Notes under the pieces: generated by a model
What the model was told of the DNA's origin: nothing
Seen by the model: the letters and a program-made list of their open reading frames with translations, nothing else
The model's database searches: none
Part shown: positions 32,064-41,204 of the stretch, in pieces
Position numbering within the stretch: position 1 is the stretch's first letter
Layout of the letters: the number at the start of each line of letters is the position of its first letter
Made by a program: the position numbers and the translations under genes
DNA from: Palsa-1150 sp964531095
GTDB taxonomy: Bacteria > Myxococcota_A > Polyangia > Polyangiales > Polyangiaceae
Length of the DNA stretch: 64,000 nt
Direction of reading: 5' to 3'
Assembly: GCA_964531095.1 (NCBI GenBank)
Contig: CAZHED010000005.1
Span: forward strand, 1 to 64,000

Positions 32064-32939
32064 TTATCGCGCGTTCTTCACGATGCGATCGGGGTCCCCG
32101 AGGAACTCGAAGTGCATCGTGTCGCGAAGCACGTCGTGACCGAGCCAGTAGAAGCCGTAGCGCTCGAACGCGTGCACCCAACATTCGGGCATGGCCATGC
32201 GATCGTACTCCGTTTTCGAAGGCCGCGTGCACGCCGGAACGTCGCTCCAAGGCTTCACGCAACCGCAGCACGTGTTGCGCGCCGGGTCGACGTCGATCGC
32301 AATCCCGAAGATGTGGTTGGTCACCTCGCCACCGCGATACGTGTTCCGGTAACGGATCCCGGCGAGCGCCTGCGGGGTGTACGGATGCTCGGCGCACGCG
32401 CGTTTGATCTCGTCTTCGACACACTGGAGCGCCGGCACGACTTTGCGGTGCATCTTCACCGGCAGGCTCATGAACGTCGTCGCGACGACGTACGCGCTCG
32501 GGGCCTGCGCGTCCGCGCCGGCGTGCCCGAAGCCTTTGAAGTAGCCGTACGTGTCGGTGCGGTACTGGATGGCGCGCTTTAGCGCCTCCTGGCCGCCTCT
32601 GAGGAAGTTGCGACGAACGAGGAAATCTTGGGGGGACTGTTCGTTGCACCCGATCGAGCCGGACGATCCGGTCGTCGCGCCCGGCGAAGACGCGTCGCCC
32701 GTCTCGGCGGTCGGCACGTCGAGCGTACCGGCGGACACGGGCGAAGTTTTGGACATGCCGGCCGCCGCGTCGGCGGTCGCGTCCGCTGCTGGCGCGACGG
32801 GCAGCGCCGTGGCTTGGGGCGTGGGAGGCGCGCTGGCCGTGGATGCTGCGGCCGGCGGTGGGAAGGCCTTCGGCGCGGAGGCGGCGCACCCCGTGGCAGA
32901 AGCCGCCAAAGCGAGCACGGCGCGGAGAGACGGTCTCAT
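32064..32939 (-). CDS. M15-family (VanY/DD-carboxypeptidase-like) lipoprotein
   Basis: 291 residues. The lipoprotein signal ends at ASATGCAAS (Cys18). An Ala/Pro/Thr linker of about 80 residues follows, then a peptidase domain (about 95-285). The zinc site is visible as TNHIFGIAIDVDP, matching HxxGxAxD, and HFEFLGDP near the end supplies the last His. GFYWLGHD precedes it. M15 enzymes cut peptidoglycan cross-bridge or stem peptides, so this is probably an outer-membrane-anchored wall hydrolase. Six or more Cys in the domain (TCCGCVKPW, PALQCVEDE, PECWVHA) suggest disulfides. It is divergent from a kinase gene 69 bp away. Confidence 0.85.
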   Translation of the reverse strand: MRPSLRAVLALAASATGCAASAPKAFPPPAAASTASAPPTPQATALPVAPAADATADAAAGMSKTSPVSAGTLDVPTAETGDASSPGATTGSSGSIGCNEQSPQDFLVRRNFLRGGQEALKRAIQYRTDTYGYFKGFGHAGADAQAPSAYVVATTFMSLPVKMHRKVVPALQCVEDEIKRACAEHPYTPQALAGIRYRNTYRGGEVTNHIFGIAIDVDPARNTCCGCVKPWSDVPACTRPSKTEYDRMAMPECWVHAFERYGFYWLGHDVLRDTMHFEFLGDPDRIVKNAR

Positions 32940-33008
32940 GGTTGCGGCACGTTATTACACGACCGGGTGTGCCCGATGGCCCGGCTTTCGCAGCCATCCG
33001 TCGCGCCG

Positions 33009-34604
33009 ATGACGAACCGCGCGCTCGAGCCCAGCTGGACGATCCCGAGCCCTGGCGACACACTCGCGGGCAAATACGTCGTCGATGGGCTGTGCGGGCG
33101 TGGGGGCCTGGCCGTGGTGCTGTCGGCCATGCACGCGGGCCTAGGTCAGCGCGTGGCGCTCAAGATGCTCCTCCCGGAATGGGCCGGGGATCGGGACGTC
33201 GTCCAGCGCTTCGTGCGCGAGGGCCGCGCCGCGACGCGAATCCGCAGCGAGCACGTCGTGCGGGTGTTCGACGTCGGAACCCTGGAGAGCGGCGCGCCCT
33301 ATCTGGTGCTCGAATACCTCGAGGGCCATGACCTCGACGAAGTCTTGGCGATGTGGGGGCCGCTGCCGGTGCCGACCGCCATCGACTGGATCCTGCAGGC
33401 GTGCGAGGCAATCGCGGAAGCGCATGCGTGCGGCATCGTCCACCGGGATCTGAAGCCGGCCAACCTCTTCCTCACGCAGCGCGCGGACGGGAGCGCGTGC
33501 GTCAAAGTGCTGGACTTCGGCCTGTCGAAGCTGACGGACCCGCGCATGTGCGGCGCGAGCGGCAAGCTCACGCGTCCGACCGACGTGATGGGGTCGCCCC
33601 ACTATATGGCGCCCGAACAGCTGCGTGCCTCGAGCGAAGCGGATGCCCGCGCCGACATTTGGGCCCTCGGCGCGGTGCTGCATGAGCTTCTGACGACGCA
33701 GCCGCCATTCCGAGGCGACACCATGCCGGAGCTCTGCGCGACCGTGTTGACCCAGCCGCCGGCGCGCCTCTCGTCGTTGCGCGAGAACGTGGCGCCGGAG
33801 CTCGAGCGGGCCGTCCTTCGTTGCTTGGAAAAAGACCCCAACGCGCGATTCGCCACCGCGGCCGAGCTTGCGCGCGCTCTTGCGCCGTTCGGTACCGACG
33901 TCGCGCGACGATCGTGCTTGCGCATCGAACGCGTGCTCGAGACCGGCGGTCGCGCAAGCGAGCTCACCCCGCTGCCGGCACTGCCGAATGAGTCGCGCGA
34001 CCGCCCGCTGTCCTGGCCAAGCGAAGCGCACTTCCGGCGGCCGTCGGGCGCCTCCCCGCGAATGGTCCTGGGATCGCTCATGGTGCTCGGGGGAATCGGC
34101 GCCGGCGCGTTCCTGTGGATGTACTCGGCGGTGCACGGAGACGAGCCTCGACGCGCACCGCCGTTCGGGGTGACCGCGGCGCAGCCGATCGCTTCCACAA
34201 CCGCCTCGGTTCCGCCCTCGGCCATCCAGCCCGCCGAGGCCCCGCCGCCGCCCGCCGTCCCGCCGTCCCCGACGGCCCCGCTGCCCCCCGCCGTCCTTTC
34301 TCCCGCCGCGGTCACCGCCCGGCGTCCTGCCGCGACCCAGCTCGCCGCACCCCCCACAACCCCGCGCTCGCCTTCACCCGCGACCGGTCCCCAATCCCTG
34401 TCCTCGCTCCCGCCGCCACCGCGGTCCCCTCGCGCGCCGGTGCCGCGTCCTCCCGAGAGAGCTGCGCGAAGCGCCGCGCTCGCCGCCGCCGCGACCGCCG
34501 TCGTCAGTCCCGCACCCACCGTCGAGGCCCAGCCTTCGACCAAGCCATTGACGAGCCCAAACGAGGAGGCGCCATCGGACGACGTGTTCGATGGTCGCAA
34601 GTGA
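33009..34604 (+). CDS. Membrane-spanning Ser/Thr protein kinase
   Basis: 531 residues. The cytoplasmic kinase domain (about 22-295) has the Gly loop LCGRGGLAVVLSA, Lys52 in VALKML, HRDLKPAN, VLDFGLSKL and a degenerate APE in HYMAPEQL, so it should be active. A single membrane span (about 355-377, MVLGSLMVLGGIGAGAFLWMY) leads to a very Pro/Ala/Ser-rich outer tail of about 150 residues with no folded domain in it. The organisation is PknB-like but without PASTA units. The stop is 8 bp from the start chosen for the TPR/membrane protein gene, making an obvious pair. The ATG at 33009 fits the kinase N-terminus. Confidence 0.92.
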   Translation: MTNRALEPSWTIPSPGDTLAGKYVVDGLCGRGGLAVVLSAMHAGLGQRVALKMLLPEWAGDRDVVQRFVREGRAATRIRSEHVVRVFDVGTLESGAPYLVLEYLEGHDLDEVLAMWGPLPVPTAIDWILQACEAIAEAHACGIVHRDLKPANLFLTQRADGSACVKVLDFGLSKLTDPRMCGASGKLTRPTDVMGSPHYMAPEQLRASSEADARADIWALGAVLHELLTTQPPFRGDTMPELCATVLTQPPARLSSLRENVAPELERAVLRCLEKDPNARFATAAELARALAPFGTDVARRSCLRIERVLETGGRASELTPLPALPNESRDRPLSWPSEAHFRRPSGASPRMVLGSLMVLGGIGAGAFLWMYSAVHGDEPRRAPPFGVTAAQPIASTTASVPPSAIQPAEAPPPPAVPPSPTAPLPPAVLSPAAVTARRPAATQLAAPPTTPRSPSPATGPQSLSSLPPPPRSPRAPVPRPPERAARSAALAAAATAVVSPAPTVEAQPSTKPLTSPNEEAPSDDVFDGRK

Positions 34605-34611
34605 GCAGCCG

Positions 34612-35664
34612 ATGACCCCTCGAAGCCTCCGCCCGCTCCTTTGTGCATCGATTCTTCTCGTCTCCCCGGCTGCGCGCGCCGGCGACCCGGCGGCAGCACA
34701 AGCGCTCTTCGACGAGGCGAAACAGCTGATGGCGCAGGGCCGTTACATCGATGCATGCCCGAAGTTGGAAGAGAGCCAGCGCACCGACGCGGGGCTCGGC
34801 ACGCAGTTCCACTTGGCCGACTGCTGGCAGCACCTGGGGCGCACGGCGAGCGCTTGGGCGCTGTTCCGCGAGGTGGAATCGGGGGCGCGTGCGCTCGGTC
34901 AGACCAGCCGAGAACGGGTCGCACACGACCGGGCCGTGGCGCTCCAGCCCTGGCTCTCCAAGCTCGTCATCGCGCCGCACGATGCGGAGGCGATACCCGA
35001 GGTCAAGATCTTGCGCGACGGGGTGGAGGTTGGACGCGAGCAATGGGGTGCACCCGTGCCGGTCGACCCGGGAACGCACATCGTCGCCGTAGCGGCGCCT
35101 CGGAAACAGCCCTGGGAAACGAATGTGGTCGTCTTCTCCGAGGGCAAGGTGGTGACGGTCGACGTTCCGCCCTTGGTCGACATCGCCGAGGCATCGGTCG
35201 TCCCGCGGGCGGCCGAGCCCGCGACGCCCGCCACGCCTCCCGTGCCGCCGCCTCGCAAGGGCGTCACGTCGCCGATGCCGTCCGGCGGGCCCGAGACCGC
35301 AGTCCTCGAAGACCGCGGATCGGGTCAGCGAGCGATCGGATGGACGCTGGTCGGGGCGGGGGTCGTTGGACTGACCGCGGGCGTGTATTTCGGGGCCCAA
35401 TGGATCGACGATCGCAGCCTGGTCGACGTGCATTGCAACGGCAACGCGTGCGACGCGACGGGGGCCAGTCTGCGCGAAGACGCCCGCACCCAGGCGATCC
35501 GGGCCGAATGGGTGCTCGCCGCGGGGGCGGCCACGTTTCTCGTGGGGGCGGTTGTCGTGGCGTCGGCACCCCGTCCGCGTATCGTCGTCGGCCCCGCCAA
35601 CCTCGGCATCACGCCTCTTCTCGGCCCGCGAGTGGGAGGGCTCGCCGTGCACGGTGCCTGGTGA
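34612..35664 (+). CDS. TPR-type exported protein paired with the kinase
   Basis: 350 residues. A signal peptide (RPLLCASILLVSPAARAG) is followed by a TPR-like region (AAAQALFDEAKQLMAQGRYIDACPKLEESQRTD), a beta-rich middle (SKLVIAPHDAEAIPEVKILRDGVEVG) like a PEGA-type domain, a Pro-rich linker, and two hydrophobic spans near the C-terminus (AIGWTLVGAGVVGLTAGVYFGA and AEWVLAAGAATFLVGAVVV). This is a recurrent partner of kinases in myxobacteria, probably a sensor or scaffold in the periplasm. An in-frame ATG at 34591 overlaps the kinase; 34612 is preferred because it gives a compact signal peptide. Confidence 0.8.
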   Translation: MTPRSLRPLLCASILLVSPAARAGDPAAAQALFDEAKQLMAQGRYIDACPKLEESQRTDAGLGTQFHLADCWQHLGRTASAWALFREVESGARALGQTSRERVAHDRAVALQPWLSKLVIAPHDAEAIPEVKILRDGVEVGREQWGAPVPVDPGTHIVAVAAPRKQPWETNVVVFSEGKVVTVDVPPLVDIAEASVVPRAAEPATPATPPVPPPRKGVTSPMPSGGPETAVLEDRGSGQRAIGWTLVGAGVVGLTAGVYFGAQWIDDRSLVDVHCNGNACDATGASLREDARTQAIRAEWVLAAGAATFLVGAVVVASAPRPRIVVGPANLGITPLLGPRVGGLAVHGAW

Positions 35665-35700
35665 AGCGCGTCGGCACTCGCGGTAGGATGCGTCGCACCG

Positions 35701-36114
35701 ATGGCGCGTCAGCACTGGCTCATCAAAAGCGAGCCCACGAAATACGCGTTCGAGCAGCTCGTCAAGGACGGGCGCACGAGCTGGGACGGGATCCGAAACT
35801 TCGAGGCGCGCAACAATCTGCGCGCGATGAAGAAGGGCGATCTCGCTCTTTACTACCATTCGAACGAAGGCAAAGCCGTCGTAGGCGTGGCCCGCGTGGC
35901 TCGAGAAGCCTACGCCGATGCGACCTCCGAGGATGACTGGAGCGCCGTCGACATCGAACCCGTGCGTGCGCTCGCGCGGCCGGTCTCGCTCGACGAGCTG
36001 CGGAGTCATCGCGTGCTCGGCAAGATGATGATCTTTCGTCGGCCTCGCCTGTCGGTCGTGCCGGTCACCCCCGAAGAGTTCGAGCGCGTGCTCGCGCTGG
36101 CGAAGAGCGGGTAG
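35701..36114 (+). CDS. EVE-domain (PUA-like) protein
   Basis: 137 residues, essentially one EVE domain: HWLIKSEPTKYAFEQLVKDG, then TSWDGIRNFEARNNLRAMKKGDLALYYHS, GVARVAREAYAD and KMMIFRRPRLSVVPVTPEEF. These are the family signature elements shared with human thymocyte nuclear protein 1. The EVE fold is related to YTH and PUA and is believed to read modified bases in nucleic acid. Length is normal for stand-alone bacterial members. The gene sits 12 bp before a phosphohexomutase gene and may be co-transcribed with it. Confidence 0.92.
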   Translation: MARQHWLIKSEPTKYAFEQLVKDGRTSWDGIRNFEARNNLRAMKKGDLALYYHSNEGKAVVGVARVAREAYADATSEDDWSAVDIEPVRALARPVSLDELRSHRVLGKMMIFRRPRLSVVPVTPEEFERVLALAKSG

Positions 36115-36126
36115 GCAGTGTGCGCC

Positions 36127-37842
36127 ATGGGTTCCAGCGACTCCACGGCATCGTTCCTCGATCACACGCCGACTCCGCTCGCATTTGGCACGAGCGGCCT
36201 CCGCGGGCTCGTGACGGACATGACCGACCTCGAGGTCTACGTCAACGTTCGAGGCGCCCTCGCGTACCTGCAGGGCCGCGGCGACGTTCGCGCCGACGGC
36301 AGCGTCGTCCTCGCGGGCGATCTGCGGCCCAGCACCGACCGCATCATGCGCGCGTGCGCGCAAGCCATCGTCGACGCGGGCTGCACCGTGGAGAACGCCG
36401 GCAAGATTCCGACGCCGGCCCTCATCCTCCACGCGGTCACCACCGCGCGCCCCGGGGTCATGGTGAGCGGGAGCCACATCCCGTTCGATCGCAACGGCAT
36501 CAAGCTGAGCAAGAGCGCCGGTGAGATTCTGAAGTCGGACGAAGCGGGCATCGTGCGCGAGGTTCAGCGGGTGCGAGCCGAGGAGTACGGGCGTTCTGCC
36601 GCGAGCTCCGGCTTCGATCGCTCCGGGATGCTGAAGCGGGCGTTCGAGCTGCCGCCCGTCGATGGTGCCGCCGAAGAACGCTATGTCCGTCGCTACCTCG
36701 ACGGCTTCCGCGAAGGCGGCCTCGCGGGCCTGCGCGTTCTCGTGTACGAGCACTCCGCGGTGGGTCGCGAAGTCCTGGCGCGCATTCTGCGCGGCCTCGG
36801 CGCCGATGTCGTTGGGGTGGGGCGCGCCGAGACGTTCATTCCCATCGACACGGAGAACGTCACCGACGAGCTTCTCGACCGACTGGAAGCGCTCGCGGAC
36901 TCCGCCACGAAGGGAGGGCGGTTCGACGCCATCGTTTCTACGGACGGCGACTCCGATCGGCCGCTCGTGGCCGCGATCGAGCCCGAACCCGATTCGCATG
37001 GCCGGCGCGTGCGCTTCTTGCCCGGCGATCTCTTAGGAATCGTGGTCGCGGAGTACTTGCACGCAGACGCCGCGGCGGTTCCCATCAACGCCAACGACGC
37101 GGTCCAGCGACGAATGGACGAGGGCGGGGTCCTCCTGCGAAGGACCAAGATCGGCTCCCCCTACGTGATCGCCGCCATCGACGAGCTTCTCGGCGGCAAG
37201 GCCCACGCGCGAATCGTCGGCTGGGAAGCGAATGGCGGATTCCTGGTCGGGACCCCGGTGGGGCTCTCCGACCAAACCATGGGCGCGCTCCCCACCCGAG
37301 ACGCGACGATGCCCATCCTGGCCAACCTCTTCGCGGCGGCCGAAGAGCGGATCGGTCTCGCCGCGCTCTGGAGCCGGTTGCCTGCTCGCTACGGGCGCGC
37401 TGGATTGATGGACGGCGTCCCCGTATCCGCCAGCGCCGCCATCATGGCTCATCTCGTGGCACCTGGCGACGTGATCGAAGTCGAGATCGACAGCGCCGGC
37501 CAGGTGCTCGATCGCAGTCGGCGCGGTGGCGCCCCCAGTCCGCTCGAAGAATCGGAGGCCGAGGCGTGGCGACGGCGCAGGGGCACGCTTTCGCGCTTCT
37601 TCACGCCGGCGTTCGGCTTCGACGACATCGTGCGGATCAACGTGCTCGATGGGATCCGCGTCTCCTTCCGCAACGGCGACGTCGCGCACGTACGCCCATC
37701 GGGAAACGCGCCGCAGCTGCGGATCTACGCGAACGCGGACTCGCCAGCGCGGGCCGACCAGATCGTCGAATTCGGATTGCGCGAGCCCGACGGCATTTTG
37801 CGACGGCTCGAGAGAGCGTTTTCGTCCGGCGGAGCGCGGTGA
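36127..37842 (+). CDS. Phosphoglucomutase/phosphomannomutase family protein
   Basis: 571 residues of the alpha-D-phosphohexomutase superfamily. The first motif is PLAFGTSGLRGLV. The phosphoserine is in MVSGSHIPFDRNGIKL, the metal loop is VSTDGDSDRPL, the sugar-binding loop is reduced to GWEANGGFL, and the phosphate-binding loop is RPSGNAPQLRIY rather than RPSGTEP. The protein is longer than AlgC-type enzymes by about 100 residues. Specificity (glucose, mannose or glucosamine phosphate) cannot be told, and the altered sugar loop suggests an unusual substrate. A GTG at 36118 is an alternative start three codons earlier. Confidence 0.87.
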   Translation: MGSSDSTASFLDHTPTPLAFGTSGLRGLVTDMTDLEVYVNVRGALAYLQGRGDVRADGSVVLAGDLRPSTDRIMRACAQAIVDAGCTVENAGKIPTPALILHAVTTARPGVMVSGSHIPFDRNGIKLSKSAGEILKSDEAGIVREVQRVRAEEYGRSAASSGFDRSGMLKRAFELPPVDGAAEERYVRRYLDGFREGGLAGLRVLVYEHSAVGREVLARILRGLGADVVGVGRAETFIPIDTENVTDELLDRLEALADSATKGGRFDAIVSTDGDSDRPLVAAIEPEPDSHGRRVRFLPGDLLGIVVAEYLHADAAAVPINANDAVQRRMDEGGVLLRRTKIGSPYVIAAIDELLGGKAHARIVGWEANGGFLVGTPVGLSDQTMGALPTRDATMPILANLFAAAEERIGLAALWSRLPARYGRAGLMDGVPVSASAAIMAHLVAPGDVIEVEIDSAGQVLDRSRRGGAPSPLEESEAEAWRRRRGTLSRFFTPAFGFDDIVRINVLDGIRVSFRNGDVAHVRPSGNAPQLRIYANADSPARADQIVEFGLREPDGILRRLERAFSSGGAR

Positions 37843-37890
37843 TACAACCGTGGGCGGGTGAATCGCCCACTCGGTTGCGAGCGAGGAACG

Positions 37891-38289
37891 ATGCGGATTC
37901 GGTTCGACGTCGGTGTTGGGGTGGGGGTTCTCGCGGCGCTGTCGGCATTCGGATGCGCCAGGCGGCCGTCGGCGCTGGACGTCTGCCAAAAACTGCACGC
38001 TGCCGGGGTGGCGTCCGACTGCCAGAACGTGCCCCCGACCGGCCTGGGGGCCGCCGCAACCGAGAGCGTAGCGTTCGAGCTGACGGAGCTACCCGAGCAC
38101 GACGGCACGGTGTACCGCTTCGAGAACGCCGTCGCCTACGACAAGACGGTCGACGCGTTCGCCGCCGCCGTCGCGCTGACCGGACCGAACCGATACGGGT
38201 CGCGCAAAGCGCTCATCTTCGTCCAGGTCAACTCGGACGCGCCGTCCGACATCGCGGCGAACGTGAAGCGCCTCGTCGAAGGTCTCTGA
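37891..38289 (+). CDS. Small lipoprotein of unknown function
   Basis: 132 residues. The signal runs from MRIRFDVGVGVGVLAALSAFGCARR, with the lipobox SAFGC. The mature domain is about 110 residues, with two Cys close together (LDVCQKLHAAGVASDCQNV) likely in a disulfide, and a mixed alpha/beta pattern ending IAANVKRLVEGL. The start ATG at 37891 has GAGGAACG immediately upstream; a longer GTG form is less likely. It is 48 bp downstream of the phosphohexomutase gene and converges with the thioredoxin-like gene. No family recognised. Confidence 0.65.
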   Translation: MRIRFDVGVGVGVLAALSAFGCARRPSALDVCQKLHAAGVASDCQNVPPTGLGAAATESVAFELTELPEHDGTVYRFENAVAYDKTVDAFAAAVALTGPNRYGSRKALIFVQVNSDAPSDIAANVKRLVEGL

Positions 38290-38318
38290 CCGCGGGCCCA
38301 AAAGGGTAAGAAGTCGTC

Positions 38319-38342
38319 AACCCGACGGCGCAGCCGCGGGTT
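38319..38342. terminator. Hairpin between convergent genes, REP-like
   Basis: AACCCG-A-CGGC-GCA-GCCG-CGGGTT forms a 10-bp stem with one bulged A, midway between the stops of two convergent genes. A weaker hairpin (GACCG...CGGTC) follows. It shares the core AACCCGNCGGC...GCCG with the hairpin at 31992-32010. No T-run. Confidence 0.5.
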
Positions 38343-38381
38343 CAGTACCGCGACCGTGAGGGAGCGGTCAGGTGCAGCTTC

Positions 38382-39068
38382 TTAGGAGCCCGTCATGTCT
38401 TCGCATGCCTTCGCGGCTTTGCCCGCGACGTCCGCTCCGTCGATCTTCAGCGCGCAATAGTCGCCTTGGACGAGCGCGTCGATGAAGTTCACCATGAGCG
38501 GGCTGTTCCACTCGCGTGCGCCGTCGAAGCGGGCGCGGATGACGCCGCGTTTGTCGACGAGCCAGGTCTCCGGGTAAAGGTGCGTGCCAAACTTGCCGCC
38601 GACCACGTCCGAGTCGGGGTCGAACAGCACTCGGAACGGCGGCTCCTCGCGCAGAACCGTTTGAAGCGTGGGGCGCACGTCGTCCGGTCCCTCGTCGACG
38701 GACACCGCGATGACGGCGACGTCGGGCCGATCGCGCAGTACCTTCGTGAGCTCGGCGAGATCGGGCATCTCTTCGAGGCAAGGCCCGCATGTCTTCGACC
38801 AGAAATTGAGCAGGACCACTTTGCCGCGCAGGCTCTCGAGCGTCACCGTGGCACCCTGCAAGTCTTTGAGCGCGAAGTCCGGGGCGCGACGTTCGGCCGC
38901 CATGTAGTCCGGATGGAGCAAGCAAGGCGCGATGCAAACCCGGCGGTTCTCGCCTTCCTTCGTGACCGAGACGAAGCCATAGACGAAGAGCGACGCGACG
39001 ACGACGAACGCGATTTGGACGAGGGTCATGCCCAGGCGAGAGGTCGGCGGCTGCGCCACGGGCGGCAT
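38382..39068 (-). CDS. Membrane-anchored thioredoxin-like protein (TlpA/ResA type)
   Basis: 228 residues. A short cytoplasmic tail and one membrane span (about 11-33, GMTLVQIAFVVVASLFVYGFV) are followed by a periplasmic thioredoxin fold. It contains RAPDFALKDLQGATVTLESLRGKVVLLNFWSKTCGPC-type motifs, with the redox pair as CGPC, and PETWLVDKRGVIRARFDG with the cis-Pro region. Extra Cys in RRVCIAPCLLHP and at the C-terminus may form structural disulfides. Its likely work is disulfide reduction, for example cytochrome c maturation or Cys-rich envelope proteins. An in-frame ATG at 39098 is an alternative start. Confidence 0.85.
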   Translation of the reverse strand: MPPVAQPPTSRLGMTLVQIAFVVVASLFVYGFVSVTKEGENRRVCIAPCLLHPDYMAAERRAPDFALKDLQGATVTLESLRGKVVLLNFWSKTCGPCLEEMPDLAELTKVLRDRPDVAVIAVSVDEGPDDVRPTLQTVLREEPPFRVLFDPDSDVVGGKFGTHLYPETWLVDKRGVIRARFDGAREWNSPLMVNFIDALVQGDYCALKIDGADVAGKAAKACEDMTGS

Positions 39069-39159
39069 GGACGCTCTTTCTAACGGCAAGAGGCGCATCT
39101 CGCCAGCTTGGCGGCCGTCTTCCCCCGGTCGGTGAACGTGATAGACCGCAGGTTCGCCG

Positions 39160-41187
39160 ATGTTCCCCGCGGAGCGCCACGCCCAGCTCGTGCGCGAGAT
39201 CGACGCACACAACTACCGGTACTACGTTCTCGACGACCCGATCGTCAGCGACGCGGATTTCGACGGCCTTCTCCGCGAGCTCCGCGCGCTCGAGGTGCGC
39301 CACCCCGAGCTCGTGACGCCCGATTCGCCGACGCAACGCGTCGGGGGTCAGGCACGCACGAGCGCCGTGCACGTCAAGCATGCCGTGCGCATGATGTCGC
39401 TCGACAACGCCTATTCGGACGAAGAGCTGGGCGACTTCCACGGACGAATCCTCGACGGTCTTCCCGACGGGCAAACCCCGCAATTCTGCGTCGAGCCGAA
39501 GCTCGACGGTGCCAGCGTCGAGATCGTGTACGACGGCGGGATGCTCGTCCAAGCGAGCACGCGCGGCGACGGCGACGCCGGCGAGGAGATCACCGCGAAC
39601 GCCCGCACCATCCGAAGCCTCCCCCTTCGAATCGCACACGAAGGCAAGCTCACGCTGCGCGGCGAAGTCGTCATTTATCGCCAGGATCTGGAGAGGCTGA
39701 ACCAAGAGCGCGAAGAGGCGGGCCTGGAGCCCTTTGCCAACCCCCGCAATGCCGCGGCGGGGGCGGCGCGGATGATGGACCCTCGCGAAGTGGCGCGCCG
39801 ACCGCTGCGCGCGCTGACGTACCAAATCGTCGAGGGGTCGCGCTTGCACGCCTCGCAGCACGAGAGCCTCGACTGGCTGGCGACCCTGGGCCTGCCCACG
39901 CACCGCCGCCACGTCGTGGTCGACTGGGACGGAGTGCGCGGCGCCATCGACGCGATCGAGCGCGCGCGGGAAGCCTACCCTTTCGAGATCGACGGAGCCG
40001 TGATCAAAGTGGATTCCTACCGCCAGCAAGAGATGCTGGGGATGACGTCCAAGTTCCCGAAGTGGGCGATTGCCTTCAAATTCGCGGCGGAGCAGGCGCG
40101 CACGCGCGTTCGCGAGATCGTCGTGCAAGTGGGGCGCACCGGCGCGCTCACCCCGGTCGCCGTGCTCGACCCGGTGGAGCTGGCCGGTACGACGGTCGGG
40201 CGCGCGTCGCTGCACAACGCCGACATGATCGAGTCGCTCGACGTGCGGATCGGGGACCACGTGTTCATCCAGAAAGCGGGTGAGGTGATCCCGCAAGTCG
40301 TCCGTGTCGACACTTCGACGCGAACCGGCGGCGAGAAGAAATTCCACATGCCGACCCGCTGTCCCTCGTGCGGGACGCCGGTCCTCCGCGAGCTCCGGGA
40401 CGCGGACAAGCCCGAGCTCGGGATCGAGGCGGCGACGCGCTGCCCGAACCGGGTATGCCCGGAGCAAGTGAAGCAGCGGGTGTTCTATTTCGCGCGACGA
40501 TTCGCCATGGACATCGACCACCTCGGCACGGCCCTCGTCGACCAGCTCGTCGATCGCGGCGTGGTTAAGGATGTCGCGGACCTGTACCGGCTGCGTCCGT
40601 CCCAGCTCGGCGAGCTCGAGCGAATGGGTGAAAAGAGCACGAAGAACGTTCTCGCGTCGATCGAGGGCTCGAAGCACCGCACGCTGGATCGACTCTTGTG
40701 CGGCCTCGGCATCCCGCAAGTCGGGCAGGTCGCCGCGCGCCAGCTGGCGGAGATCGCCGGCACGCTCGAGCGGATGCTCGATTGGACGCCCGAGCAAGCG
40801 CGCGAGCACGTGGAAGCGATCCGCGGCTTCGGACCGAAAATGGTCGACTGCGTCGTCGCGTTCCTCCAAGACGCCGATCAGCGCGCGCTGATGGGCAAGC
40901 TGGTCGAGCTGCACGTCGGCCGCGCGCAACCTCGGCCCGAGGTCGCAGCCGAAGGTCCGCTGCTCGGCAAGAGCTTCTGCGTGACCGGCGTGCTCTCGAA
41001 GAAACGAGAGGACGTGGCCGCCGACATCCGCGCGGCCGGCGGCGAAGTCCATGACGGGGTGAAGAAGGACACGACCTACCTCGTCGTGGGCGACAAGACG
41101 GGCAAGAGCAAGCTCGATCAGGCCAAGAAGTACGGGACGAAGATTCTCGCCGAGCGCGAGCTCTACGAGCTCATCGCAAACGGGTGA
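39160..41187 (+). CDS. ligA: NAD-dependent DNA ligase
   Basis: 675 residues, the normal LigA length. Joins nicks in replication and repair with NAD as the adenylyl donor. The Ia domain begins HNYRYYVLDDPIVSDADFD. The nucleotidyl-acceptor is Lys114 in VEPKLDGAS. The OB fold, a four-Cys zinc finger (CPSCGTPV, then TRCPNRVCPEQ), helix-hairpin-helix repeats (GIPQVGQVAARQLAEIAGT) and a C-terminal BRCT domain (GKSFCVTGVLSKKREDVAADI) are all present. The gene converges with the nuclease-like gene of the recCBD run, 17 bp apart. Confidence 0.97.
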   Translation: MFPAERHAQLVREIDAHNYRYYVLDDPIVSDADFDGLLRELRALEVRHPELVTPDSPTQRVGGQARTSAVHVKHAVRMMSLDNAYSDEELGDFHGRILDGLPDGQTPQFCVEPKLDGASVEIVYDGGMLVQASTRGDGDAGEEITANARTIRSLPLRIAHEGKLTLRGEVVIYRQDLERLNQEREEAGLEPFANPRNAAAGAARMMDPREVARRPLRALTYQIVEGSRLHASQHESLDWLATLGLPTHRRHVVVDWDGVRGAIDAIERAREAYPFEIDGAVIKVDSYRQQEMLGMTSKFPKWAIAFKFAAEQARTRVREIVVQVGRTGALTPVAVLDPVELAGTTVGRASLHNADMIESLDVRIGDHVFIQKAGEVIPQVVRVDTSTRTGGEKKFHMPTRCPSCGTPVLRELRDADKPELGIEAATRCPNRVCPEQVKQRVFYFARRFAMDIDHLGTALVDQLVDRGVVKDVADLYRLRPSQLGELERMGEKSTKNVLASIEGSKHRTLDRLLCGLGIPQVGQVAARQLAEIAGTLERMLDWTPEQAREHVEAIRGFGPKMVDCVVAFLQDADQRALMGKLVELHVGRAQPRPEVAAEGPLLGKSFCVTGVLSKKREDVAADIRAAGGEVHDGVKKDTTYLVVGDKTGKSKLDQAKKYGTKILAERELYELIANG

Positions 41188-41204
41188 CCGTTTTCCACAA
41201 CCCG

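Noticed and set aside
34504..36999. An 831-codon minus-strand frame opposite the TPR, EVE and phosphohexomutase genes
   Set aside because: It spans three well-supported plus-strand genes and shows no motif of its own.
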